From Pelomonas sp. V22 (lineage in GTDB: Bacteria > Pseudomonadota > Gammaproteobacteria > Burkholderiales > Burkholderiaceae_C), in NCBI RefSeq assembly GCF_030014915.1, contig NZ_JAGIXS010000004.1:248001-312000 (forward strand): a stretch of 64,000 nt of DNA, read 5' to 3'. This document shows, one piece after another, positions 19,221 through 26,520 of the stretch (position 1 is the first letter of the stretch; each line of letters opens with the position of its first letter). The notes below the pieces were generated by a model. That model did not search any database and was not told the origin of the DNA. It saw only the letters and a program-made list of their open reading frames with translations. The translations under genes were made by a program, and so were the position numbers.

Positions 19221-19277
19221 CCGGCTTTGCCGGGCCACCGGGCGTGCCCCCTTGAGGGGGAGGCGCGAAGCGCTTCG
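19221..19277. repeat. REP-like triple-hairpin element
   Basis: Three hairpins follow in 57 bp: CCGGC-TTT-GCCGG (19221-19233), CCCCC-TTGA-GGGGG (19247-19260) and the 12-bp palindrome CGAAGCGCTTCG (19266-19277). The string resembles a dispersed intergenic element common in Burkholderiales genomes (recognised from memory, not searched). It lies after the NagX-like stop and before the glycosidase start, where it could act as a partial terminator or RNA-stability element. Confidence 0.55.
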
Positions 19278-19292
19278 GGGGTGGGCCCATGA

Positions 19293-20423
19293 CTAGACCT
19301 TTACGAACCATTTCTTGGACCACATGAAGTGGGCGATGCCGTACATCACGGCGACGAAGCACAGCGCGTACAGCAGCGAGGCATTGACCGGGGCCAGGCC
19401 CAGCGCCTGGATCGGTTGATAGGCCCAGGCCTTCAAGGACAAGCCACCCGGCTTGAAGAAAGCCATCAGCTTGGCGATCAGGCCGGACACGGCGAACAGG
19501 AACAGCGCATTCATGCCGAACACGAGCAAGGGCTTGGCCCAGCGGCTCACACGATCACGCATCGCCGCCGAGGGCTGGGCATCCAGCAGCCAGTAGCAGG
19601 TACCGAACACGAGGCAGGCCCAGCCCGCCATCGCAAACACATAGGGTGGCGTCCACAGGCTCTTGTTGATCGGCATCAGCCAGGCGTCCAGCACCTGGCC
19701 CACCCACAGGCAGGCAAGACCTGCCACCATGAAGCCCATGGATTTGGCGGCAGGCTCGCGCTTGGAGGCGAGCCAATGCCCGGCCAGCACGCCCGCAAGC
19801 TGGCTGGCGACGGCGGGGATGGTGGAGAGCAGGCCTTCCGGATCCCAGGTCTTGGCCTGCTTCCAGAGGTGGCCATTCAGCAGCAGCCGGTCCAGCCAGG
19901 CGCCGGTGTCTTCACCCGCGTTCAACGAACCGGTCAGGAGGTTCCCGTTCACATCAGGCACCGGCACAGCCAGCAGCAAGAAGCTGTAGACACCCAGCAG
20001 GGCCAGCAAGGCAATGAGCTGCTGACGCCAGTTCAGCCAGAGCACGAAGGGCGCGGCCAGCATCGTGCACAGGCCCAGGCGCTGCAGCACGCCGGGGATG
20101 CGCAGCTCGGCGAAGTTGAAGTTCGGAATCAGGTTCAAGACAAGGCCGATGACGATGATGGTCGCGCCCCGGCGCAGCGTCTGCACCAAGAGGGCCGGCT
20201 TGGCGTCGCCCAGCGCCGCGCGGCGGCCGAGGCTGATCGTCATCGAGATGCCGCTGATGAAGACGAAGAACGGGAAGATCCAGTCGGTGAAGGTCCAGCC
20301 ATGCCATTTGGCGTGGGCCAGCGGGCCGTAGAGGTGGCCCCAGTCGCCGGGGTTGTTGACCAGCAGCATCGCCGCGATGGTGAAACCGCGGAACGCGTCG
20401 AGGCTGTTCAACCGAGCATTCAT
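19293..20423 (-). CDS. NagX-like membrane protein (DUF5009/COG4299)
   Basis: The 376-residue polytopic membrane protein has the N-terminal signature LNSLDAFRGFTIAAMLLVNNPG and FTDWIFPFFVFISGIS of the COG4299/DUF5009 group, distant relatives of heparan-alpha-glucosaminide N-acetyltransferase. Members named NagX occur in N-acetylglucosamine utilisation clusters of Xanthomonas and Shewanella; transport or acyl transfer has been proposed but the reaction is not established. ATG 20423 overlaps the AmpG-like stop (ATGA), placing it firmly in the murQ operon. Confidence 0.85.
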   Translation of the reverse strand: MNARLNSLDAFRGFTIAAMLLVNNPGDWGHLYGPLAHAKWHGWTFTDWIFPFFVFISGISMTISLGRRAALGDAKPALLVQTLRRGATIIVIGLVLNLIPNFNFAELRIPGVLQRLGLCTMLAAPFVLWLNWRQQLIALLALLGVYSFLLLAVPVPDVNGNLLTGSLNAGEDTGAWLDRLLLNGHLWKQAKTWDPEGLLSTIPAVASQLAGVLAGHWLASKREPAAKSMGFMVAGLACLWVGQVLDAWLMPINKSLWTPPYVFAMAGWACLVFGTCYWLLDAQPSAAMRDRVSRWAKPLLVFGMNALFLFAVSGLIAKLMAFFKPGGLSLKAWAYQPIQALGLAPVNASLLYALCFVAVMYGIAHFMWSKKWFVKV

Positions 20424-21706
20424 TGCTCAGCTGCCTTTTTTCCGAAGCCCTCGGGCACCTTGATCAGCGCGGCCATCGCGAACGAAGGCAGGGTCGCCAC
20501 CAGCACCCAGGCGAAGAAGCCGAGGTAGCCGATCTGCGTCTGCAGCCAGCCGCTCCACATGCCGGGCAGCATCATGCCGAGGGCCATGAAGCCGGTGCAG
20601 ATCGCGTAATGCGCGGTCTTGTGCGGGCCGTCGGCCACCATGATCATGTACATCAGGTAGGCCGTGAAGCCGAGGCCGTAGCCGAACTGCTCCACCGCCA
20701 GCGCCGAGCTCACCAGCCACAGGTTGTGCGGCTGCGCAAAAGCCAGCAGCAGGAACACGGCATTCGGCACATGCATGACCAGGATCAGCGGCCACAGCGC
20801 GCGCTTCAGGCCCACGCGCGAGATCACCCAGCCGCCCAGCAGGCCGCCCAGCGTCAGCGCGATCAGGCCCACGGTGCCGTAGGCGATGCCGACCTGCTTG
20901 GTCGAGAGGCCGAGGCCACCGAGCTCGGGCTTGTCGAGCAGGAAGGGCGTGGCCAGCTTCAGCAGCTGTGCCTCGGGGAAGCGGTAGAGCAAGAGGAAGC
21001 CGAGGATCACCCAGATGCCGGGCCGCGTGAAGAAGCGGGCGAACACGCGCCAGAACTCGGCCAGCGTGTCGTCGCCGCGCGCCGTCTTCTGGTCGGTTGG
21101 CGGCTTGGGCAGCATGAACTGGTGGTAGATCGCCAGCGCCACGAACATCGCGCAGAGCACGAAGAAGACGATGCTCCAGGCCGTCTTCATGCTGCCGGTG
21201 CGCTCCTGCAGCTCGCCCGCCAGGTACACGAGGCCGCCCTGGCCACCGATGTTGGCCAGGCGGTAGAAGGTGGAGCGCACGCCGACGAAGGCGGCCTGCT
21301 CGTGCGTCTTCAGCGCCAGCATGTAGAAGCCGTCGGCCGCGATGTCGTGCGAGGCCGAGGCAAAAGCCATCAGCCAGAACACCGCCAGCGTCATGCGGAA
21401 GTAGTCGGGGCCGGGAATGGTGAGCGCCACCATGGCCAGCGCCACGCCGATCACGAACTGCAGGGCCGTGATCCACAGGCGCTTGGTGCCGAACAGCTCG
21501 ATCAGCGGCGACCACAGCGGCTTGATCACCCAGGGCAGGTAGAGCCAGCTGGTGTAGAGCGCGATGTCGGTGTTCGACACCTCGAGGTTCTTGTACATGA
21601 TGACCGACAGGGTCATCACGACGACGTAGGGAATGCCTTGGCCGAAGTAGAGGGTGGGGATCCAGGTCCAGGGGCTGCGCGAGGCGCTGGGGGTGGTATC
21701 GCTCAT
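20420..21706 (-). CDS. AmpG-like MFS muropeptide permease
   Basis: The 428-residue major-facilitator permease has about 12 helices. The N-terminal part (WIPTLYFGQGIPYVVV, then LYLPWVIKPLWSPLIE and ASASHDIAADGF) is characteristic of the AmpG/PAT group, which imports GlcNAc-anhydroMurNAc and its peptides into the cytoplasm. ATG 21706 lies in an ATGA overlap with the small HTH gene; the frame extends 16 residues further upstream but that part overlaps the HTH gene. It lies between murQ/HTH and nagX, so import of murein sugars for MurQ is the natural role. Confidence 0.87.
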   Translation of the reverse strand: MSDTTPSASRSPWTWIPTLYFGQGIPYVVVMTLSVIMYKNLEVSNTDIALYTSWLYLPWVIKPLWSPLIELFGTKRLWITALQFVIGVALAMVALTIPGPDYFRMTLAVFWLMAFASASHDIAADGFYMLALKTHEQAAFVGVRSTFYRLANIGGQGGLVYLAGELQERTGSMKTAWSIVFFVLCAMFVALAIYHQFMLPKPPTDQKTARGDDTLAEFWRVFARFFTRPGIWVILGFLLLYRFPEAQLLKLATPFLLDKPELGGLGLSTKQVGIAYGTVGLIALTLGGLLGGWVISRVGLKRALWPLILVMHVPNAVFLLLAFAQPHNLWLVSSALAVEQFGYGLGFTAYLMYMIMVADGPHKTAHYAICTGFMALGMMLPGMWSGWLQTQIGYLGFFAWVLVATLPSFAMAALIKVPEGFGKKAAEQ

Positions 21707-22002
21707 GCGGGCATTGTGGCGGCGGTGCCGGTATGCAAGGGCGATGAGCGCCACTGCGCGCGCCGGCGCAGCCGCGCCTCGGCGGCCCGCTGGCGGGAGG
21801 CTTCCATCTGCTGCGTTGTCACTGGCTTGGCCTGCCTGGCCTGCAAGAGGCCGCCGGCCTGCTGCGCCTTGACCCAGTTGCGCAAGGTCTGCTCGGCAAG
21901 GCCCAGCTCGCGGGATGCCGCGTAGATGCCCTGCTCAGCGGCGCGTTGCACCGCCTCGAGCTTGAACTCCAGCGTGTATTCGCAGCGCGGCAGGCGTCGC
22001 AT
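21703..22002 (-). CDS. Small transposase-type (IS3 OrfA-like) HTH protein inside the murQ operon
   Basis: The 99-residue basic protein has an HTH_Tnp_1-type domain at about residues 8-48 (YTLEFKLEAVQRAAEQG, then ASRELGLAEQTLRNWVK), as in the OrfA of IS3/IS911 elements. An Arg/Ala-rich tail follows. It begins 5 nt after the murQ stop and its stop overlaps the AmpG-like ATG (ATGA), so it is spaced as a normal operon member. No OrfB, inverted repeats or target duplication were seen. It may be a domesticated DNA-binding protein acting on the operon, or a transposase fragment that happened to preserve coupling. Confidence 0.7.
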   Translation of the reverse strand: MRRLPRCEYTLEFKLEAVQRAAEQGIYAASRELGLAEQTLRNWVKAQQAGGLLQARQAKPVTTQQMEASRQRAAEARLRRRAQWRSSPLHTGTAATMPA

Positions 22003-22007
22003 CGCGA

Positions 22008-22889
22008 TCACCCATTCAGCGCGCGACGCACGCTGCCACTGGCGGCATCCAGCAGGGCGCGGGACTGCTCGACCGACACGTTCTTCTTGATCGCCACCAG
22101 GGCCACCTTCACGTGGTTGTCGCATTGGGCCAGCACCTCGCGGGCACGGGCTTCGTCGGCACCGCTGGCACGCATGGTCAGGGCCACGGCGCGGCGCAGC
22201 AGCTTGGCATTGGTGGCCTTGAGGTCGACCATCAGGTTGCCGTAGACCTTGTTCAGCTTGACCATCAGGCTGCTGGAGAAAGTGTTGAGCGCCATCTTCT
22301 GCGCGCTGCCGGCCTTCAGCCGCGTGGAGCCCGAGATCACCTCGGGGCCGGTGTCCAGCGTGATGCCCAGCTCGGCGGCGGCCGTCACCGGCGCGCCGGC
22401 GTTGTTGGCGAAACCAATGGTCAGCGTGCCGGCAGCCCGCGCGGCGCTGATGGCGCCCAGCACATAGGGCGTGCCGCCCGAGGCGGCGATGGCCAGCAGC
22501 ACATCGTCCGGGCCGGGCAGCAGGACCTTGATGTCGGCCGCGCCTTGCGCTTCATCGTCTTCGGCGCCTTCGATGGCCACGAACATGGCTTGCGGCCCGC
22601 CGGCGATCACGGCCAGCGCCCGCTCGCGCGGCCAGGAGAAGGTGGGATAGAGCTCCACGCTGTCCAGCACCCCGAGGCGGCCCGAGGTGCCGGCGCCGGC
22701 ATAGAGGAGGCGGCCACCGGCCTGGATGCGCGGCAGCGCGGCCGCCACGGCAGCAGCCAATTGCGGGCCGGCACGGCGCACGGCGTCGACCGCCTCGACC
22801 TGGTCTTCGATGAACACGCTGACCAGCTGGGGCAGCTCGTACAGGTCCAGGTCCGGGTGGGCGCTGCTGGGGGTTTCGGTCTTGAGCAT
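22008..22889 (-). CDS. murQ: N-acetylmuramic acid 6-phosphate etherase
   Basis: The 293-residue SIS-fold etherase is of typical family length (E. coli 298). It shows AGAGTSGRLGVLDSVELYPTF with catalytic Glu79, IEGAEDDE with the second Glu near 110, and PEVISGSTRLKAGSAQKM. It cleaves the lactyl ether of MurNAc-6-P to give GlcNAc-6-P and D-lactate in the cytoplasm, the committed step of murein sugar recycling. It is first in the operon murQ-HTH-ampG-nagX(-glycosidase), and an operator-like site lies 35-58 bp before its ATG. Confidence 0.96.
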   Translation of the reverse strand: MLKTETPSSAHPDLDLYELPQLVSVFIEDQVEAVDAVRRAGPQLAAAVAAALPRIQAGGRLLYAGAGTSGRLGVLDSVELYPTFSWPRERALAVIAGGPQAMFVAIEGAEDDEAQGAADIKVLLPGPDDVLLAIAASGGTPYVLGAISAARAAGTLTIGFANNAGAPVTAAAELGITLDTGPEVISGSTRLKAGSAQKMALNTFSSSLMVKLNKVYGNLMVDLKATNAKLLRRAVALTMRASGADEARAREVLAQCDNHVKVALVAIKKNVSVEQSRALLDAASGSVRRALNG

Positions 22890-22923
22890 GGTGGCGGGTT
22901 CCCGGTAGTTGGCTGGACTCTAA

Positions 22924-22947
22924 TGGTCTAGCAATGGTCTGACCAAT
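22924..22947. promoter_or_regulatory. Operator-like site upstream of murQ
   Basis: TGGTCTA (22924-22930) is followed by the perfect inverted repeat TGGTC-T-GACCA (22935-22945). It lies 35-58 bp upstream of the murQ ATG in the 247-bp divergent spacer to the bufferin operon. The half-site is the one in the palindromes before the TonB receptor (8650) and before the secreted-hydrolase operon (29494). DasR/NagR-type regulators bind TGGTCTAGACCA. Confidence 0.65.
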
Positions 22948-23030
22948 GCGCTTGCAGCCTCAGGCCATAACTTCAGGCAATACGAACCTGCACAAATCTT
23001 GTGGCATCTGGCCGGCGGCGATGGCGGGGT

Positions 23031-23056
23031 GTAAGTTCTGCCGGCCCTGGCCCGAC
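23031..23056 (+). promoter_or_regulatory. Possible ECF-sigma promoter of the bufferin operon
   Basis: GTAAGT (23031-23036) and CGAC (23053-23056) are separated by 16 bp, the spacing and general shape of ECF promoters of the GTAAC/CGTC kind that drive the Caulobacter bufferin operon (SigF). The -10-like element lies 80 bp before the bufA ATG. The match is partial and no sigma/anti-sigma gene is nearby, so this is tentative. Confidence 0.3.
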
Positions 23057-23136
23057 GCAAGTTGGCAAGCCGGAGCAAACGGCCTGTATTTCTCTCTCAA
23101 TGTTCTCTCGTTCGATCAACTTTTGGAGACACGCAC

Positions 23137-23397
23137 ATGCAAGCCAAACTTCTGAAGACCGGCCTCGGTGTGGCCGCTGCCGCCGCAGCCCTGTTCGCCA
23201 CCTCGGGCATTGCCACCACGGTGCAAGCCGCTGACGGCATGGTCAAGTGCTCGGGCGTCAACGCCTGCAAGGGCACCTCGGAATGCAAGACCGCCAAGAG
23301 CGACTGCAAGGGCCACAACGCCTGCAAGGGCCAGGGATGGGTCAGCAAGAAGACCGCCGACGAGTGCACCAAGGCCGGCGGCAAGGTCGAAAAGTAA
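23137..23397 (+). CDS. bufA: Bufferin precursor peptide (BufA1-like, DUF2282)
   Basis: The 86-residue precursor has a signal peptide (hydrophobic AAAAAALFATSGIA, cleavage near VQAA). Six Cys follow at positions 38, 44, 50, 57, 63 and 77 in the pattern KC-GVNACKG--EC----DCKG-NACKGQG-----ECTKAGG, diagnostic of class 1 bufferins. In characterised systems core Cys residues are converted by the MNIO enzyme BufB to sulfur-containing heterocycles, and the exported peptide binds copper. GGAG precedes the ATG. The bufB and bufC genes follow directly, with a terminator-like hairpin in between. Confidence 0.92.
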   Translation: MQAKLLKTGLGVAAAAAALFATSGIATTVQAADGMVKCSGVNACKGTSECKTAKSDCKGHNACKGQGWVSKKTADECTKAGGKVEK

Positions 23398-23405
23398 GCA
23401 CGAGT

Positions 23406-23439
23406 AGCAGGGTCGCTTCGGCGGCCCTGCTCTTTTCTT
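23406..23439 (+). terminator. Strong terminator/attenuator between bufA and bufB
   Basis: An 11-bp stem (23406-23416 with 23421-23431, one G-U pair) is closed by a TTCG tetraloop and followed by CTTTTCTT. It lies wholly in the 43-bp bufA-bufB spacer and ends two bases before the bufB ATG. It probably terminates most transcripts after bufA, giving precursor in excess over the enzyme genes. Confidence 0.85.
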
Positions 23440-23440
23440 C

Positions 23441-24277
23441 ATGAGCATTTCTCAAGAATCCTTCGGCCTGGGCCTCCGCGTCGAGCACTACCAGGCGCTG
23501 GCCGAACCCGGCCTCGCCAATCGGCCCGATTGGCTGGAAATCATTTCCGAGAACTACATGGTGCCCGGTGGCAAGCCGCTGTGGCACTTGCAGCAGCTGC
23601 GGCGCGACTACGCCATGGTGATGCACGGCGTCTCGCTGTCCATAGGCAGCTCCGACCCGCTGGACCTGAACTACCTGCGCGAGCTGCGCGCCCTGGCCGA
23701 CCGCATCGAGCCGGCCTGGGTGTCCGACCATTTGTGCTGGACCGGCGTCGATCACCGCAACCTGCATGACCTGCTGCCCCTCGCGCTGAACCGCGCCACG
23801 CTGGAGCAGCTTCTGCCGCGCATAGACCAGGTGCAAGAGGTCCTCGGCCGGCGGCTGGTGCTGGAGAACGTCTCCAGCTATCTCCAGTTCGAAGCCGATG
23901 AGCTGGGCGAGGCCGCCTTCATTGCCGAACTGGCGCGGCGCAGCGGCTGCGGCCTGCTGCTGGACGTGAACAACGTCTACGTCTCAAGCCGCAACCACGG
24001 CTTTGACCCCCGCGCCTACATCGATGCGATCCCGCCCGAGTCTGTCGTGCAGATCCACCTGGCCGGCCATGAAGACCAGGGCGACCTGGTCATCGACACA
24101 CACGACCACCCGGTCTGCGAGGCCGTGTGGCAGCTGTACGCCTACACGCTCGCCCGCCTCGGCCCGCGACCCACGATGATCGAGCGCGACGACCACATAC
24201 CGCCGCTGCCCGAGCTGCTGGCCGAGCTGGACTTGGCCCGCGCACTGGCGCTGGCGCAGGAGCCGGTGACGGCATGA
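23441..24277 (+). CDS. bufB: MNIO-family bufferin maturase (DUF692)
   Basis: The 278-residue TIM-barrel protein of the multinuclear non-heme iron oxidase family carries metal-ligand motifs: the Glu in ISENYM, MHGVSL, VSDHLCW, ENVSSY, LDVNNVYVSSRNHG, HLAGHE, DTHDHPV and ERDDHIP. It would oxidise Cys residues of the bufferin precursor with O2. It has no evident Shine-Dalgarno because the attenuator T-run directly precedes its ATG, so its translation may be weak. Its stop overlaps the bufC start (ATGA). Confidence 0.94.
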   Translation: MSISQESFGLGLRVEHYQALAEPGLANRPDWLEIISENYMVPGGKPLWHLQQLRRDYAMVMHGVSLSIGSSDPLDLNYLRELRALADRIEPAWVSDHLCWTGVDHRNLHDLLPLALNRATLEQLLPRIDQVQEVLGRRLVLENVSSYLQFEADELGEAAFIAELARRSGCGLLLDVNNVYVSSRNHGFDPRAYIDAIPPESVVQIHLAGHEDQGDLVIDTHDHPVCEAVWQLYAYTLARLGPRPTMIERDDHIPPLPELLAELDLARALALAQEPVTA

Positions 24278-25053
24278 GGGACCGCTATCAGCAGGCGCTG
24301 CAAAGCGCCATCTGCAGCAGCATGGCCGCGCCCGGCTTGCTCAAGCCCGGCTCGCGGCTCGATGTCTACGCCAATGCCTACCGCGCCCGCCTGATCGCCG
24401 CCCTGCATGACAACCACGAGGTGCTGTACCGGGCCATGGGCGAGGAGGCCTTCGAGGCGCTGGCCCTGGCCTACCTCGAAGCCCATCCCTCGCCGCATCG
24501 CTCGATACGCTGGTTCGGCGATGGCCTGGCCGGCTTCATGGCCGGCGCCGGCGCCGAGCAACTGGACCATCCGGCCCTCATCGACATCGCCCGCATGGAC
24601 TGGGCCCTGCGCGGCGCCTTCGATGCCGCCGACAGCGAGCCGCTCACGGCCGCCGATCTCGCCTCGCTGGCCCCGGAAGACTGGCCCGGCCTGCAGCTGC
24701 GGCTGCAGGCCGGCACGGCCCTGCTGGCGATGGACTGGGTGATTGAGCCAGCCTGGGCGCTGCTGCGGGCCGCCGAATCCGACACCGACCTGCCCGAGCT
24801 GGCGGCGCCGGTGGCCGGCAGCCATGGGCTGCTGGTCTGGCGCCAGGGCCTGGAGACCCGCTGGCGCGCCCTGCCGCCGCTGGAAGCCACGCTGCTGGAA
24901 GCGCTGCAGGCCGGCGCCTCGTTTGCCGCGCTTTGCGAGGCGGCGGCGCAAAGCGAAGGCGAAGCGGCTGCGGCGGCGGCCGTCGTGGCCTGCCTGCAGC
25001 AATGGCTGGCCGATGAGCTGCTGGACAGCAGGATTTCCGTGGCCGAGGCATGA
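24274..25053 (+). CDS. bufC: Bufferin maturation partner (DUF2063)
   Basis: The 259-residue protein has the DUF2063 N-terminal domain (RDRYQQALQSAI, then YANAYRARLIAALHDNHEVLYRAMGEEAFEALALAYLEAHPS). That domain serves as the precursor-recognition or partner subunit of MNIO enzymes (BufC/HvfC group). A divergent Ala/Leu-rich C-terminal domain (about residues 140-255) follows. It is translationally coupled to bufB by ATGA. The older database label 'putative DNA-binding' for DUF2063 is probably misleading in this context. Confidence 0.9.
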   Translation: MRDRYQQALQSAICSSMAAPGLLKPGSRLDVYANAYRARLIAALHDNHEVLYRAMGEEAFEALALAYLEAHPSPHRSIRWFGDGLAGFMAGAGAEQLDHPALIDIARMDWALRGAFDAADSEPLTAADLASLAPEDWPGLQLRLQAGTALLAMDWVIEPAWALLRAAESDTDLPELAAPVAGSHGLLVWRQGLETRWRALPPLEATLLEALQAGASFAALCEAAAQSEGEAAAAAAVVACLQQWLADELLDSRISVAEA

Positions 25054-25087
25054 TGCGCCACCTTCATCCCTCACAGCAGGACCCACG

Positions 25088-25630
25088 ATGTTCAGCAAGC
25101 AAGCCCTGACCCTCACCGCCGCCCTGATGTTGACCGGCCTGGCCGAGGCCGCCCTGCCGGTCGGCGCGCCGGCTCCCGACTTCTCGGCCGACGCCGCGCT
25201 CGGCGGCCAGCCCTACAAGTTCAGCCTCGCGGCCGCGCTGAAGAAGGGCCCGGTGGTGCTGTACTTCTATCCCAAGGCCTTCACCAGCGGCTGCACCGTC
25301 GAGGCCCATTTGTTCGCCGAGGCCAGCGAGAAGTTCGAGGCCCTCGGGGCCACCGTCGTCGGCATCTCCAACGACAACATCGACACCTTGAAGAAGTTCT
25401 CGATCGAGGCCTGCCGCAACAAGTTCGCCGTGGCCGCCGATGCCGGCGCCAAGGTGATGAAGGACTACGACGCCAAGCTCAACCTGCCGGCGGTCGACAT
25501 GGCCAGTCGCGTGTCCTACCTGATCAGCAGCGACGGCCGCATCGCCGCCGTCCATGCCGCGATGAAGCCGGAAGGCCACATCGAGACCATGCTGAAGGCG
25601 GCCGAGCAGCTGAAGAGCGCCAAGCGCTGA
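25088..25630 (+). CDS. Exported peroxiredoxin (BCP/AhpC-TSA type)
   Basis: The 180-residue protein has a signal peptide (LTLTAALMLTGLAEA) and a thioredoxin-fold peroxiredoxin domain. The peroxidatic Cys69 lies in YPKAFTSGCTVEAH, and a second Cys (109, in IEACRN) could resolve it. It starts 34 bp after bufC on the same strand and is probably the fourth gene of the bufferin operon. A periplasmic thiol peroxidase beside a copper-buffering peptide suggests joint defence against copper/peroxide stress. After its stop, a GCCCGG...CCGGGC inverted repeat may be a weak terminator. Confidence 0.88.
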   Translation: MFSKQALTLTAALMLTGLAEAALPVGAPAPDFSADAALGGQPYKFSLAAALKKGPVVLYFYPKAFTSGCTVEAHLFAEASEKFEALGATVVGISNDNIDTLKKFSIEACRNKFAVAADAGAKVMKDYDAKLNLPAVDMASRVSYLISSDGRIAAVHAAMKPEGHIETMLKAAEQLKSAKR

Positions 25631-25716
25631 GAACTGGAAGCTGGCTCAGCCCGGCCGCAGGTATCGCGTCCGGGCCTTCGCCAGCCACAGAATCCTCCCG
25701 GATCCTGTGCGCGGGC

Positions 25717-26511
25717 TCAGCCACCGCTTCGTTGCAAGCGGTACTGGGCCAGCGAATGGCTGAGCGCGTTCTTGCGCGCACCTTCGGCGAGTTGCCCGCG
25801 CACGGCCTCGAAGCGGGCCAGGTTGCTGTCGTTCAAGAAGGGCGTCAGGTTCTCCGCCACGGCCTGGGCCGCGTGCCAGCCGCCGGTGTGGAGTACCTCG
25901 GCCAGCATGTCTTCATAGCCGGCGCTCAGGCCCTGCTGCTGCCATTGCTGCAGGATGGGGAAGGCCTGGCGGAACAGCACCGAGTCGTAGCTCTCGCGCA
26001 GCGCCGCCACGGCCGCATTGACGGTGGCCGCGTCGGGCGGCAAGCGCGCCGCGAGGGCCAGCGCCTCAGCCTGCACATGGCCCTCGGGAAAGGCGAGGAA
26101 CTCGCGCGCCAGCGCGGCCTGCTCGGAAGGGCTCGCCTCCTTAGGCAGGGCCTTCAGCTGGGCCACGATGGCGCGTGAAGCCGCGAAATGCGCCTCCAGC
26201 CCCTCGGGGCCGGCCAGGCCGCAGTTGTCGGCGTAGTAGCACTGCTTGAGCGCCTTCAGCGCCGCCACCGCCGGCAAGGCGCCGGAGGCGGCGAGCTGGC
26301 CGGGTGTCGCTGCTGAGGCCGTGGCACTCGCCGCGTCCGCCTGCGTCGGCACCGAGGCCAGTGCCGGCAGCGCTGCCGATGCGGCCCTGGCCTCGGCCGG
26401 CAGGACCGGATCGGCCGGATCGGCCGGCCCCTGCCAAGCGAGGGCACCCAGCCCGGCGGCCAGCACACAGGCCGCGCCGACGGCCAGCGTCTTCTTGGTC
26501 AAGAAGCCCAT
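25717..26511 (-). CDS. Hypothetical protein with N-terminal membrane anchor
   Basis: The 264-residue protein has a hydrophobic N-terminal anchor (KTLAVGAACVLAAGLGALAW), an Ala/Pro-rich linker to about residue 80 and a helical domain (from LKALKQCYYADNCGL to the end) with two close Cys (CYYADNC). No family is recognised. It begins 9 bp after the stop of the lysozyme-fold protein and is probably co-transcribed with it, so a role in or beside secretion or control of that enzyme is conceivable. A GTG at 26520 would add three residues. Confidence 0.65.
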   Translation of the reverse strand: MGFLTKKTLAVGAACVLAAGLGALAWQGPADPADPVLPAEARAASAALPALASVPTQADAASATASAATPGQLAASGALPAVAALKALKQCYYADNCGLAGPEGLEAHFAASRAIVAQLKALPKEASPSEQAALAREFLAFPEGHVQAEALALAARLPPDAATVNAAVAALRESYDSVLFRQAFPILQQWQQQGLSAGYEDMLAEVLHTGGWHAAQAVAENLTPFLNDSNLARFEAVRGQLAEGARKNALSHSLAQYRLQRSGG

Positions 26512-26520
26512 GACGCTCAC

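Noticed and set aside
21703-22002. Active IS3-family insertion sequence
   Set aside because: Only an OrfA-like HTH is present. No OrfB/integrase frame, terminal inverted repeats or target duplication were seen, and the gene is coupled to both operon neighbours.
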